From assembly GCF_001644605.1 (NCBI RefSeq), contig NZ_CP011388.1:2465001-2529000 (forward strand): 64,000 nt of DNA. Reading direction: 5' to 3'. Below, piece by piece: positions 26,822 to 35,698 of the stretch. The notes below the pieces were generated by a model. That model had not been told where the DNA came from. It did no database searches and saw only the letters and a list, made by a program, of their open reading frames with translations. This DNA is from Paenibacillus swuensis. GTDB lineage: Bacteria; Bacillota; Bacilli; Paenibacillales; DY6. How positions within the stretch are numbered: the stretch's first letter is position 1; the number at the start of each line of letters is the position of its first letter. A program made the position numbers and the translations under genes.

Positions 26822-29533
26822 ATGAACACGGAAAGCAAGAATCATCGCGCGAAATCTATGAAAACTACTATATCTACTGCCAAGAGGGCAGCCCTGTTCA
26901 CCTTGTCCGCATTGCTGCTGGCGCAGCCTTTATTGCCGATACATAACGTTCTGGCGGACGGAGTTACGGAGCAGCTGGTGACCAAAGCCGCCTCCGCTTC
27001 CTCGACAGTTCTGTTGTCAGAGGAGCCGATTACGTCAGGAGCAACACTCCAAAAATATCAATTCTCCACCGTGCGCAGCGGGAAGAAAGCCGTCGCCATC
27101 GGAAATGTGATAAAGGTAGATTTGGATAATCCCTACGTCAAGCTGGATGTGATGACGGGCACGAAGAACAAGTTTACTACGTTGAATTCCGTATCGAACA
27201 TGGCCAAAGAAACCGGAGCCGTCGCAGGCGTGAACGGCGATTACTTTAACACGGCAGGTCCTTACGTCCCGCTGGGGGGACAAGTCTATTCCGGGCAAGT
27301 GATGGCGACGCCGTCCTATCTGGAAGGGATGTACGGATTCGCGCTTACGGCGACGAATCGTCCGGTTATCGATATTTTTACATTCAGCGGAAAAGTTACG
27401 GCACAGGACGGCTCAATGTTCAAGCTGGCAGGCGTGAACAAGGCTCCTTACTATCACAGCAATCCCAAAGTACATAGTCATGCGAATGCATTGCATATCT
27501 ACACCAGTGACTGGACGAATGTAAACCGCGCCAACGACGGGGCGACCAAGCCTCTTGAAGTGTTGGTAGAGGACAACTTTGTGAAACAGATATCAGAGAA
27601 AACGTTACCGATTACACCGCCGGAAAACGGTTATATTTTGCGCGCCAACGGTACGGCTGCCGACTATGTAAGAGCTCATTTGCATTTAGGCGAGAAGGTG
27701 ACATCCACCTATTCCTTGCAAACGACGAATCCGAACCAACCTGTGGATATGACCGGGGTGAAGACTTTGATCGGGGGCCATACCATTCTGGTCAATGCGG
27801 GACAACCCGCGGCTTTCTCCCGTGATGTGAGCAGCATCAGCCCGAATTCCTACCGTTCCAGAACGGCATTGGGTTATTCCAAGGACGGCAAATACGCGTA
27901 TATCATCACTTCCGATGCCAAAGGCGGCAGCGCCGGGATGAACTTGAAAGAGTTGCAGCAGTTCATGATTAAAGTCGGTGTATGGAAAGGTCTGAACCTG
28001 GACGGCGGCGGTTCCACAACGATGGTATCCAGGCCGCTGGGCGAGTTTAACGCTGTATTGGCCAACACGCCGGAGAACGGCTCCCAACGCAGAATCGTGA
28101 ACGGTTTCGGTGTGTTTTCCTTAGCTCCGCAAGGCGCTGTGAAGGGTATTGCCGTGCAGGGTGAGACGAATCTATTAATTAATGAGCAAGCGGAATACAA
28201 GATGAAAGCCTATGATCAATTCTACAACCCGGTGGATGTCAGCAGCATGCCGGCTAATTGGTCCGCATCTTCGCCGATCGGCGCTTTTGCCGGAAATACA
28301 TTCGTAGCCTCAAAGCCGGGTAAAGCGACCTTAACGGTAGCTTCCGGTACAGCTAAGAAATCGCTGGAAGTCAACGTCATAGGCCGCGACCAGCTTCACC
28401 AGATGAAAGTAGATCAAGCGAATCCCGTATTGTTAGCGGGCGCATCGTATAAGTTGCCTGTGTTAATGACAACGGTGGAAGGTAAAACGCGCACGATGCC
28501 GGCCGCGTCGGTGAAATGGGAGCTCGTGGGCTTCCAAGGCCGTGTGGAAGACGGAACGATTTACGTGGACAGTGTGAACGAGAATACGCCGGGGTACGCT
28601 ATTGCCCGTTATGACGGCTTCAGTACGCTTGTACCGTTCGCATCCGCGGAACAGAAGCTGTGGAACGATTTCGACACGAATCCCGCTAGCGTAAGCTTCA
28701 GCGCTTCTCAGCCGGAGATCACGGGCAGCGCGGCTGTTGTAACGGGACTTCCGGGCGGTAACGCCTCCGGTCTATTGAATCTGACCTATGATTTCACGAA
28801 TGGGACAGGCACCAAGGCGGCGTATGCGGATTTCGCCGGGGGAGCGGGTTATCCTGTGGAAGGTCAGCCCAAAGCGATGAAGATGGATGTGCTGGGCGAT
28901 AACAGCCTGAACTGGCTTCGTGCGGAAGTGACGGATGCCAAGGGCGTCAAGCAATTAGTAACGATCGCTAAAGCGGTGGATTGGTCCGGGTGGAAGACGC
29001 TTTCCATCGACCTGTCCTCTTATAAATTAAGCTACCCTGTAACTTTCAAGAGAATCTATGTCGCAAGTCTGGAAGAAGCGCAGGACGAGCGCGCTTTGGT
29101 CGGGGACATCTCGATCGATAATATTCAGTTCCAATATGACTCTTCCGCGCCGGGACAAGGCGAAGCGAATTCCATGACATTAACCTTGAATAACAAAGCC
29201 TATTATGTGAATGGGGTCAAAAAAGCGTTGGATCAAGCGCCGAAAGCTGTAGCCGGCGTGACTTACATCCCGGTGAAATTCGTGACCGACGCGCTGGGCG
29301 GAAGCACGACTTACAACACGGCTGCTAAACAAGTATCTATTATGCGGGGGAACCGTCTGATGGAGCTTTGGTTTAACGACAAGGATTATGTATTGAACGG
29401 CGTTCGCGGAACAGCCGCTTCTTCGCCGGTAGCGATGGGCGGCCGCACGATGATCCCGCTTCGGCTGGTATCCGAGAAGCTGGGGTTGAAAGTAATCTGG
29501 GAGCCTAAGACCCAATCCGTTACAATCGAGTAG
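26822..29533 (+). CDS. Secreted phosphodiester glycosidase family protein with C-terminal copper-amine-oxidase-like (stalk) domains
   Basis: 903 residues. Signal peptide around TAKRAALFTLSALLLAQPLLPIHNVLADG. The phosphodiester glycosidase (NAGPA-type) domain spans about 85-435, with GAVAGVNGDYFN, RSRTALGYSKDGKYAYIIT, the signature GLNLDGGGSTTMV and RRIVNGFGVF. Then a Big-like domain (about 440-530), a jelly-roll/carbohydrate-binding-like region (about 610-775) and two copper amine oxidase N-terminal-like modules at the C-terminus (ITYIPVKF-like VTYIPVKFVTDALGGS; RTMIPLRLVSEKLGLKVIW). Family members remove GlcNAc from phosphodiester links; a role in exopolysaccharide or wall polymer turnover is inferred. 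ATG 26822 with GGGAG (26809-26813). Confidence 0.82.
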   Translation: MNTESKNHRAKSMKTTISTAKRAALFTLSALLLAQPLLPIHNVLADGVTEQLVTKAASASSTVLLSEEPITSGATLQKYQFSTVRSGKKAVAIGNVIKVDLDNPYVKLDVMTGTKNKFTTLNSVSNMAKETGAVAGVNGDYFNTAGPYVPLGGQVYSGQVMATPSYLEGMYGFALTATNRPVIDIFTFSGKVTAQDGSMFKLAGVNKAPYYHSNPKVHSHANALHIYTSDWTNVNRANDGATKPLEVLVEDNFVKQISEKTLPITPPENGYILRANGTAADYVRAHLHLGEKVTSTYSLQTTNPNQPVDMTGVKTLIGGHTILVNAGQPAAFSRDVSSISPNSYRSRTALGYSKDGKYAYIITSDAKGGSAGMNLKELQQFMIKVGVWKGLNLDGGGSTTMVSRPLGEFNAVLANTPENGSQRRIVNGFGVFSLAPQGAVKGIAVQGETNLLINEQAEYKMKAYDQFYNPVDVSSMPANWSASSPIGAFAGNTFVASKPGKATLTVASGTAKKSLEVNVIGRDQLHQMKVDQANPVLLAGASYKLPVLMTTVEGKTRTMPAASVKWELVGFQGRVEDGTIYVDSVNENTPGYAIARYDGFSTLVPFASAEQKLWNDFDTNPASVSFSASQPEITGSAAVVTGLPGGNASGLLNLTYDFTNGTGTKAAYADFAGGAGYPVEGQPKAMKMDVLGDNSLNWLRAEVTDAKGVKQLVTIAKAVDWSGWKTLSIDLSSYKLSYPVTFKRIYVASLEEAQDERALVGDISIDNIQFQYDSSAPGQGEANSMTLTLNNKAYYVNGVKKALDQAPKAVAGVTYIPVKFVTDALGGSTTYNTAAKQVSIMRGNRLMELWFNDKDYVLNGVRGTAASSPVAMGGRTMIPLRLVSEKLGLKVIWEPKTQSVTIE

Positions 29534-29620
29534 TAATATTCATCCTGTAGTAGGAATCACGAGCGTATGGTAAATATGGTATGATAGAGGATATTGGTTG
29601 AGAGAATAGGAGAATTGTCG

Positions 29621-30778
29621 GTGGAACTTCAAGTAAATGCTATTGATAAAGTCATCAAAAACGCCATCGAAGTGATGGAGAGCAGTAAGTATCAGGTGTT
29701 TGAAATATGTGAAGCCGCCCGTCAAGAATTCGAAAATCTTGAAAAAGAATTAGTAGATATCCTCGAACAAACCACACAAACGATTCTTAGAGTAGATCAG
29801 CTGGAAGTGGATTACCGTAAGGCAAGAGTGCGCTTATCCGAGGTCAGCCGCGACTTCCAGCGATTTAAAGAACAAGATATCAAGATCGCTTATGAATTGG
29901 CTACCAAGCTGCAACTGGATCTAACCATGATGCGGGAGAAGGAAACGCAGCTCAAGACGCGGAGAGACGAGCTGAAATTGCGGATTCGGAACATCGAACG
30001 ATCTATTGAGCGCGCGGAAGTCATCGGTTCGCAGATGAATGTAGTGCTGGAGTACTTATCGGGTGACCTGAATCAGGTTACCCGTATTATAGAGTCTGCC
30101 AAAAACAGGCAGATCTTAGGCCTGAAAATCATACTTGCGCAGGAGGAAGAGCGTAAACGTATCGCACGGGAGATCCATGACGGTCCTGCACAGTCCATGG
30201 CAAACATAGTGCTGAGGACCGAAATTGCCGAAAGAATGATCGGGAAGCAGGAATTCGAAATGGTTCGTGTCGAATTAGGAGACTTGAAGTCACAAGTTCG
30301 CGACGGCCTGGAGGAGATCCGCAAAATTATATTCAATCTCCGTCCGATGGCGTTAGACGACTTGGGACTCATTCCGACGCTGCGCAAATATGTTCAGGAC
30401 TATGAGGAGAAGACACTTATCCGGACCCGGTTCGATATGATCGGGAAAGAAGCGCGTCTGCCATCCGCTATGGAAGTGGCCATTTACAGATTGGTGCAAG
30501 AAGCGTTCACTAACGGTTTCAAACATGCCAGCGCTTCTTTCATTTCTCTGGAAGTGACATTTCAATTACATATGGTTAAAATCGTCATTCAAGACAACGG
30601 TGTTGGATTTAATACAGACAAATTCGAGGTATCAGCTGCGGGCTCCCATTATGGCTTGATTGGCATGCGGGAGAGGGTTGAACTGTTGGAGGGAAGAATG
30701 GAGCTTCAGTCCGCACAAAATGCGGGAACGAAAATCACGATGCTCATTCCTGTTAGCGGCGATAATCGAAAGGAGTAA
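29621..30778 (+). CDS. degS: Sensor histidine kinase DegS
   Basis: Cytoplasmic two-component kinase that phosphorylates DegU. 385 residues, the same as B. subtilis DegS. It has an N-terminal sensor coiled coil (about 1-175), the HisKA_3 box RIAREIHDGPAQSMANIV (phospho-accepting histidine about 186), then the HATPase_c domain with QEAFTNGFKHA, VIQDNGVGFN and GLIGMRERVELLEGRME. GTG 29621 follows GGAG (29609-29612) by 8 bases; TTG 29594 is unsupported. degU starts 5 bases after its stop. DegS-DegU controls degradative enzymes, competence and motility, in line with the comF and flagellar genes that follow. Confidence 0.95.
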   Translation: MELQVNAIDKVIKNAIEVMESSKYQVFEICEAARQEFENLEKELVDILEQTTQTILRVDQLEVDYRKARVRLSEVSRDFQRFKEQDIKIAYELATKLQLDLTMMREKETQLKTRRDELKLRIRNIERSIERAEVIGSQMNVVLEYLSGDLNQVTRIIESAKNRQILGLKIILAQEEERKRIAREIHDGPAQSMANIVLRTEIAERMIGKQEFEMVRVELGDLKSQVRDGLEEIRKIIFNLRPMALDDLGLIPTLRKYVQDYEEKTLIRTRFDMIGKEARLPSAMEVAIYRLVQEAFTNGFKHASASFISLEVTFQLHMVKIVIQDNGVGFNTDKFEVSAAGSHYGLIGMRERVELLEGRMELQSAQNAGTKITMLIPVSGDNRKE

Positions 30779-30782
30779 AAGG

Positions 30783-31526
30783 ATGGATTACAGAACAACA
30801 CAGAACGGCGACAAAGAGAAAGTGAAAATCGTGATTGCGGACGATCATCAACTGTTTCGTGAAGGATTGAAACGGATTTTAAATATGGAGGACGACTTGG
30901 AGGTTATCGGGGAATGCGGCGATGGCATACAAGTCATCGAATTCTGCAATAACCAGAAGCCGGATGTCGTGCTTATGGATATCAACATGCCGATTGAGAA
31001 CGGGGTCGTTGCGACGGAGCGATTACGCGAAATTTTCCCCGACATCAAGGTGTTGATCCTATCCATTCATGATGATGAAAGCTACGTATTCGAAACCCTT
31101 CGTAAAGGGGCAACGGGCTATCTGCTCAAAGATATGGAAGCGGAGGCACTCATCAACGCGATACGCTCCGTAGCGATGGGTCATGCTTATATTCATCCGA
31201 AGGTTACAGGGAAACTGATAAACCAGCTGCGCAGAATGACCTATCTGGATGAGAAAGGGATCGCATCCGGCGGAGAATCCCAACTGAAAGAAGCTGGGGT
31301 AGGCGTTAAATACGTACCGAACGAGAATAGCCCGCTGACACGTCGCGAGGCGGAGGTTTTGCGTCTCATGGCGGAAGGCAAGAGTAACAAGATGATCGGT
31401 GAATATCTGTATATCAGCGAGAAAACCGTAAAGAATCATGTCAGCTCAATTTTGCAAAAGATGGAAGTAGACGACCGCACACAAGCGGTAATCAATTCGA
31501 TCAAGAACGGCTGGGTTACTTTATAA
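30783..31526 (+). CDS. degU: Response regulator DegU
   Basis: NarL-family DNA-binding response regulator, 247 residues. Receiver domain with the acidic pair IADDHQLFREGL (about 18-29), the phosphorylation site VVLMDINMP (Asp66), conserved S/T region ILSIHDDE and lysine YLLKDM. C-terminal LuxR-type helix-turn-helix SPLTRREAEVLRLMAEGKSN...ISEKTVKNHVSSILQKMEV (about 185-232). The linker (EKGIASGGESQLKEAGVGVK) is longer than in B. subtilis (229 residues in total). ATG 30783 after AAAGGAG (30769-30775). The longer in-frame extension into degS is not used. Confidence 0.96.
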   Translation: MDYRTTQNGDKEKVKIVIADDHQLFREGLKRILNMEDDLEVIGECGDGIQVIEFCNNQKPDVVLMDINMPIENGVVATERLREIFPDIKVLILSIHDDESYVFETLRKGATGYLLKDMEAEALINAIRSVAMGHAYIHPKVTGKLINQLRRMTYLDEKGIASGGESQLKEAGVGVKYVPNENSPLTRREAEVLRLMAEGKSNKMIGEYLYISEKTVKNHVSSILQKMEVDDRTQAVINSIKNGWVTL

Positions 31527-31633
31527 GGACTAGGGATAAATCATCCCGGTAAAGTGTCCCGTAAGTTATCCGTGGAATAGAGGAACCTTGAAAACCCTTT
31601 CAGCATATGATGTTGTAAAGGGAGGTGGCCTCC

Positions 31634-32029
31634 ATGGTTCTGCTATTCTGGATCCTGGGCATCTACGGGATATGCGCCCTCTTGGTGCATGCATTTTATC
31701 GCAATATGTCCAAAACCGTGAAACCGAAAAAACATTACATCATCATCACTTATAATAATCAGCAGCAACTCGAATGGGTTATGGGATCCTTGTTTCTGTG
31801 CTCGCTGTTAAAGGGAGAAGAAATCAAGGTTACGATAAGGGATGAAGGGTCGACGGACGATACGGTTCCGATCGCATGGCGTCTGGCGGCGAAGCGTTTC
31901 GGCGGCCTTACGGTGGAAGAGGCGTCGACAACGGCATCCATTAGCGAGGTTCACTCGGCGGACGAAGAAGTCATCGTTGTGGATGTGAATCAAGCGGGAG
32001 AGCTGGCGAAGCTGCCTTTGGTTTATTAG
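31634..32029 (+). CDS. Small membrane-anchored protein with a glycosyltransferase-like N-terminal fold
   Basis: 131 residues. One N-terminal hydrophobic segment (MVLLFWILGIYGICALLVHAFY), then KKHYIIITYNNQQQLEWVMGSLFLCSLLKGEEIKVTIRDEGSTDDTVPIAWRLAAKR, which looks like the first half of a GT-A (GT2) glycosyltransferase: beta strand, NN loop, helix, and the D-x-G-S-T-D-D-T nucleotide-sugar motif. The rest of a GT2 enzyme is missing, so catalysis is doubtful. ATG 31634 has GGAGG (31621-31625) at 8 bases; GTG 31625 overlaps the ribosome site. It sits between degU and comFA and ends before a terminator. Confidence 0.65.
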   Translation: MVLLFWILGIYGICALLVHAFYRNMSKTVKPKKHYIIITYNNQQQLEWVMGSLFLCSLLKGEEIKVTIRDEGSTDDTVPIAWRLAAKRFGGLTVEEASTTASISEVHSADEEVIVVDVNQAGELAKLPLVY

Positions 32030-32082
32030 GTTGGTTTGGGAAGGCTTAGTGCAGGTAAAACACTTATAAGCATTACCGAGTG

Positions 32083-32128
32083 AAGCACACCCGGTTCATG
32101 GAGACATGAGCTTGGTGTGCTTTTTGTT
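32083..32128 (+). terminator. Intrinsic terminator before comFA
   Basis: AAGCACACC (32083-32091) pairs with GGTGTGCTT (32114-32122); CATG/CATG in the loop can add an inner stem. TTTTGTTG follows. An in-frame GTG for comFA at 32117 lies inside this hairpin and is unlikely to be the start. Confidence 0.85.
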
Positions 32129-32176
32129 GTGTTTAGGGGACAGAAGCAAATATATGAACTGGATTGGGTGATAGGG

Positions 32177-34345
32177 ATGAAGGTTACTTTGTATTGCAGA
32201 ACAGGCGGTAATGGGGAAGTGCAGGCCTATGTTTCATTGGATATGGCGGTGGATGAAGTTTTTTGGTACGGAGAAGAAGGTGTTTTAGCTGTTGTTGAAC
32301 CGGAACTCCCTTTAGGTTTCGCCTTGTATGTATTGCAAAGAATGGAGGAGAAGGCGGATTTCAGAGGGGTGGAGGGATGGTTCGAATTTGTGTGTATTTG
32401 TATGTCTGAGGTACAGGGTGCGTTAACCAAACAAAGGGGAGGGGGCGAGGGCCGGGCGGGAGACACGATGCGCCTGGTAAAGCGGTCGGCGCTCGCTACA
32501 GCGCCGCTACCGGACCTGGCCGATGCGCGCCGGATGGCGGCGGCGCTGCAAGGCCGATCGCTGCTGCCCGAAGAGGCGCAGCAGCTCTGGCAGGCCAGCG
32601 GCCTCAGCGACGACGCGCTGAGCCGCTGGCGCAGCTACGCGCAACTCGCCCTGCTGGCAGGGGAGTTGCGCGTCAGCAGCGGGGTCGCCCTCAGCGAAGC
32701 TGGGCGATCCCGCTGGAAGCGCAGGCGGCGCGAGCTCGCCTGCGCGCGGTGCGGCACGGGCGGCGGCGGGCTCTACGCCGGCCCGTGCGCGGCCTGCGGC
32801 AGCGGCTGCGTGTATTGCGAGGCCTGTCTGACGATGGGCCGAAGCAAGTTCTGTTCGCCGCTGCTGCAGGCGGTTCCCGCGAGAGCTCCGGGAGCGGGAC
32901 TTCCGGCGGTGCGGCCGACGGCCCCTTTAGCGGGCCGGCCGGGAGCATCGCCGTCCGCTGCGCCGGACCTCTCGCGGTGGGGGCTCAGCCCCGCGCAGAC
33001 GGAAGCCTCCTCCGCGGGGATCGCCTTCTTGGCGCGGCCTGTTCCCGCCGCCCCGCCGCACCTGCTGCAGCGTATGCTAAGCGCAATCCCTTTTCTGCGC
33101 TCAGCTACAGTTGCACCCGCACCCGCACTTGCACCCGCACCCGCACTTGCACCCGCATCCGCATCCGCACCCGCACCCGTTCGCACGCATGCACCAACCG
33201 TTTCACTCACTCACCCTCCAACACCTACCGGTTTACCTGCACCTATCAGCCAACCCGCCTCACGCGGTTCTATCACATCCGCTCATTCGGCACGTCCTGG
33301 GTCAGTCGCCGCCATGAACACGCACACCACTCCATCGCCCCCAACCCAATCAGGCTTCCTGATCTGGGCCGTCACCGGCGCCGGCAAAACCGAGATGATC
33401 TTCCCCCTGATCGACCACGTCCTAACCACTGGCGGCACCATCTGTCTTACAACGCCAAGACGGGACGTGGTCCTGGAGCTGCAACCCCGGATTCGCAAAG
33501 CCTTTCCCGAGCGCCGCCTCGTAACCCTCTATGGAGGAAGCGAGCAGCGATGGGAGGAAGGCGATATCGTACTCGCTACGACACATCAGTTGTTGCGGTT
33601 TAAGCATGCTTTTGACGTGGTGATTATCGATGAGCTGGACGCGTTCCCCTTTCACAACAATCCCATGCTGGAATTCGCCGCGCGCAACGTTTGCAGGGAG
33701 GACGGGAAGTTCATCTTCCTCTCCGCCACACCCCCGCCACACCTGCAAAAACTCGTCCGCAGCGGCCGCATGCCCCATATCCGCGTTCCGGTACGCTATC
33801 ATCGCCATCCCCTTCCCGTCCCGCGGCGAATGCAGATCCCGAAACTAAACCGGTGGATAAACGGACAAACACTCCCCCGCAAGCTCACATCCGCACTCCA
33901 GCAATCCTTGGACCGGGGGGCGCAAATTTTTCTTTTTGTTCCCAAAATCAGATGGATTCCCCAAGTATTATTGCTGTTAAAACAACGGTTTCCGGACCAT
34001 CGCATCGAGGGGACCTCCTCCAAAGACGATGAACGAGCCGCCAAAGTACAACATTTTCGCGATGCCGCAATCCGAATTCTAGTGACGACCACAATTTTGG
34101 AAAGGGGTGTGACGGTGCCGAAGACGGATGTGTTTATTTTGGATGCGGATGATGCGCTCTTTGATGAGGCCGCTTTAGTGCAAATGTCGGGTCGCGCAGG
34201 ACGTTCCGCCGCGGATCCGGCCGGTCACGTGTATTTTTTCTCGGCGGATCATAATGGACAGCAGGCAGCGGCGATCAAGCAAATTCGCGCCATGAATCAG
34301 TTGGCAGCACGCAAAGGTTATTTACGGGAGGGATCTCATGTTTAG
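32177..34345 (+). CDS. comFA: DNA-uptake helicase ComFA with a long low-complexity linker
   Basis: DEAD-box type ATPase that drives single-stranded DNA import in competence. 722 residues against about 460 in B. subtilis. It has a degenerate N-terminal region, a four-cysteine zinc finger (CARCG...CAACGSGCVYCEAC, about 189-217), then a long Ala/Pro-rich linker (about 235-395) and the helicase core. Core motifs: Walker A AVTGAGKTE (about 397-405), DEAD box IIDELDAF, motif III LSATP, motif V TTTILERGVTVP, motif VI QMSGRAGRS. The segment 32440-33110 is far more GC-rich than its surroundings and 33111-33182 is a hexamer repeat. ATG 32177 has only a weak ribosome site. The stop overlaps comFC. Confidence 0.9.
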   Translation: MKVTLYCRTGGNGEVQAYVSLDMAVDEVFWYGEEGVLAVVEPELPLGFALYVLQRMEEKADFRGVEGWFEFVCICMSEVQGALTKQRGGGEGRAGDTMRLVKRSALATAPLPDLADARRMAAALQGRSLLPEEAQQLWQASGLSDDALSRWRSYAQLALLAGELRVSSGVALSEAGRSRWKRRRRELACARCGTGGGGLYAGPCAACGSGCVYCEACLTMGRSKFCSPLLQAVPARAPGAGLPAVRPTAPLAGRPGASPSAAPDLSRWGLSPAQTEASSAGIAFLARPVPAAPPHLLQRMLSAIPFLRSATVAPAPALAPAPALAPASASAPAPVRTHAPTVSLTHPPTPTGLPAPISQPASRGSITSAHSARPGSVAAMNTHTTPSPPTQSGFLIWAVTGAGKTEMIFPLIDHVLTTGGTICLTTPRRDVVLELQPRIRKAFPERRLVTLYGGSEQRWEEGDIVLATTHQLLRFKHAFDVVIIDELDAFPFHNNPMLEFAARNVCREDGKFIFLSATPPPHLQKLVRSGRMPHIRVPVRYHRHPLPVPRRMQIPKLNRWINGQTLPRKLTSALQQSLDRGAQIFLFVPKIRWIPQVLLLLKQRFPDHRIEGTSSKDDERAAKVQHFRDAAIRILVTTTILERGVTVPKTDVFILDADDALFDEAALVQMSGRAGRSAADPAGHVYFFSADHNGQQAAAIKQIRAMNQLAARKGYLREGSHV
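33111..33182 (+). repeat. Hexanucleotide tandem repeat inside comFA
   Basis: About 12 copies of GCACCC-like hexamers (variants GCACTT, GCATCC) encode Ala-Pro repeats of the linker. As the unit is six bases, gain or loss keeps the reading frame and only changes linker length. Confidence 0.85.
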
Positions 34346-35078
34346 CTCGGAGCATCAAGGCAGAATCAAGTCTGCTCTATCCAATCTTTTGTCACAACTA
34401 AACAGCTGGCTGTCACCGGATTCGTTCTCTTGTGTAAGTTGCGGCGGGCGATCGACCCAGTTGTCTTCAGCTGGTTTATGCTCCCCCTGCAATCGTACGT
34501 TCCCGTGGATATTGGAGGCGCTGTGTGAGGTTTGCGGGCGATATGAGCGTTGTTATGATTGCGAGCGGCGGGAGCGGACTTATTTTGCCATGAACCGTAG
34601 TGTTGTGGTGTACGATGCCGCCATGAAAAACCTGCTCGCACTCTATAAATATCGGGGGCAGGAGCGGTTGCAGGCTTTGTTTGTGGAAATGCTCAGCGGC
34701 GCTTATGATCATTTTCAGATGTCGGTGGATGTCATTACGTTCACCCCTCTGAGCTCGACCAGGCTGGCGGAGCGGGGGTTTAATCAGGCGGAACAGCTGG
34801 CGCGGGGGCTGGGGGCGGCGAAAGGTATCCCGGTAGTGCCCCTATTGGCGCGAATCAAGCATACGGAGAAACAAAGCTTCAAAACCCGCAAAGAACGTCT
34901 GGGCACCCTGGAACACGTATTTTCATTTCAAAAAGACCCCGATTTCACCCCGCGCGAGGGATTAAGAGTCTTGATTGTGGATGATGTGTACACGACGGGA
35001 AGCACGTTGAATGAATGCGCGAAGGTGATTCGGGAGGGGATGTGGGCGGAGATTTACGGACTTACTTGGGCGAGGTAA
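34338..35078 (+). CDS. comFC: Competence protein ComFC (phosphoribosyltransferase-like)
   Basis: 246 residues. N-terminal double zinc finger (CVSCGG...CSPC and CEVCGR...CYDCERRER, about 32-76), then a PRTase-type domain with LYKYRGQERLQ (about 97-107), the TPLSSTRLAERGFNQAEQLAR substrate region and the PRPP-loop VLIVDDVYTTGSTLNE (about 215-230). It works with ComFA in uptake of transforming DNA. ATG 34338 overlaps the comFA stop by 8 bases; GGGAGG (34326-34331) lies within comFA. Followed at 94 bases by the flagellar gene yvyF, the same order as in B. subtilis (comFA-comFB-comFC-yvyF), but comFB is missing. Confidence 0.92.
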   Translation: MFSSEHQGRIKSALSNLLSQLNSWLSPDSFSCVSCGGRSTQLSSAGLCSPCNRTFPWILEALCEVCGRYERCYDCERRERTYFAMNRSVVVYDAAMKNLLALYKYRGQERLQALFVEMLSGAYDHFQMSVDVITFTPLSSTRLAERGFNQAEQLARGLGAAKGIPVVPLLARIKHTEKQSFKTRKERLGTLEHVFSFQKDPDFTPREGLRVLIVDDVYTTGSTLNECAKVIREGMWAEIYGLTWAR

Positions 35079-35172
35079 ATATTTTGTAGAAAAATGTAGC
35101 AAATAATCGATGAAAATCTTCAGCAGATCGGGTAAGATTGAGAGGAGGAATCAGACGAACGGGGGAACCAGG

Positions 35173-35574
35173 ATGAGCTTGAATGTGGCGAATTGCCCAA
35201 AATGCGGCCGAGTTTATGCGAAAAATTTCAGGGACATATGCCCTAATTGTTATAAGGAAGTGGAGTTGCAGTATGAGAAATGCGTGAAGTATTTGCGGGA
35301 ATATCGTAAATGCACTTTATCAGAACTCAACGAGGCCACAGGGGTTTCCGTGCACCAGATCGCCAAGTTCATCCGAGAGGGCCGTATTTCGCTTACGCAG
35401 GCGCCGAACCTGGCATTTCCTTGTGAAATTTGCGGAACGGATATTCAAACGGGGACGATTTGCGAGGGGTGCCGGAAGAAGCTGCTTACCGATGTAAACA
35501 ACATGAATGCGTCGGAGCAACTTAAGTCCCAGCCCAACAGCAAGAACGGTTACGGTTACAAAATAGGCGACTAG
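35173..35574 (+). CDS. yvyF: Flagellar operon zinc-ribbon protein YvyF
   Basis: 133 residues. N-terminal zinc ribbon CPKCGRVYAKNFRDICPNCY (about 8-27), a central helix-turn-helix-like region (YRKCTLSELNEATGVSVHQIAKFIREGRIS) and a second zinc ribbon CEICGTDIQTGTICEGCRKKL. Known as 'flagellar operon protein' TIGR03826, a MerR-like regulator fold; its function is not well defined. ATG 35173 gives the usual family start (NCPKCGRVY); the upstream ATG 35110 would add 21 atypical residues. First gene of the late flagellar block, in the same place as in B. subtilis. Confidence 0.88.
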   Translation: MSLNVANCPKCGRVYAKNFRDICPNCYKEVELQYEKCVKYLREYRKCTLSELNEATGVSVHQIAKFIREGRISLTQAPNLAFPCEICGTDIQTGTICEGCRKKLLTDVNNMNASEQLKSQPNSKNGYGYKIGD

Positions 35575-35621
35575 GACCTGCTATATTCTCTGTGAGGTTT
35601 GTCCTATAATTGAATAGGGTA

Positions 35622-35650
35622 TACATTTTTATGTATCAATAGCCGATAAT
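35622..35650 (+). promoter_or_regulatory. SigD-type promoter of flgM
   Basis: TACATT (35622-35627), 16 bases, CGATAA (35644-35649; octamer GCCGATAA). Identical spacing to the flhO, hag and flaG promoters in this window. flgM has a SigD promoter in B. subtilis. The -10 lies within the left arm of an inverted repeat (35641-35670). Confidence 0.7.
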
Positions 35651-35670
35651 ACTATTAATGATTATCGGTT
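35641..35670 (+). terminator. Hairpin between yvyF and flgM, probable terminator
   Basis: AGCCGATAAT / ATTATCGGTT (10 pairs, one G-U) around a 10-base loop, followed by ATTTTCTATTT. It would end comF-yvyF transcription while its left arm supplies the SigD -10 of flgM. Confidence 0.6.
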
Positions 35671-35698
35671 ATTTTCTATTTGGAGAGGTGATGAGATC

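Noticed and set aside
33111-33182. Tandem repeats considered as a CRISPR array
   Set aside because: The unit is six bases without spacers and lies inside a coding frame.
32773-33603. Additional frames overlapping the GC-rich part of comFA on both strands
   Set aside because: Repeat and GC-rich shadows (Arg/Pro/His runs); comFA itself continues through with zinc finger and helicase motifs.
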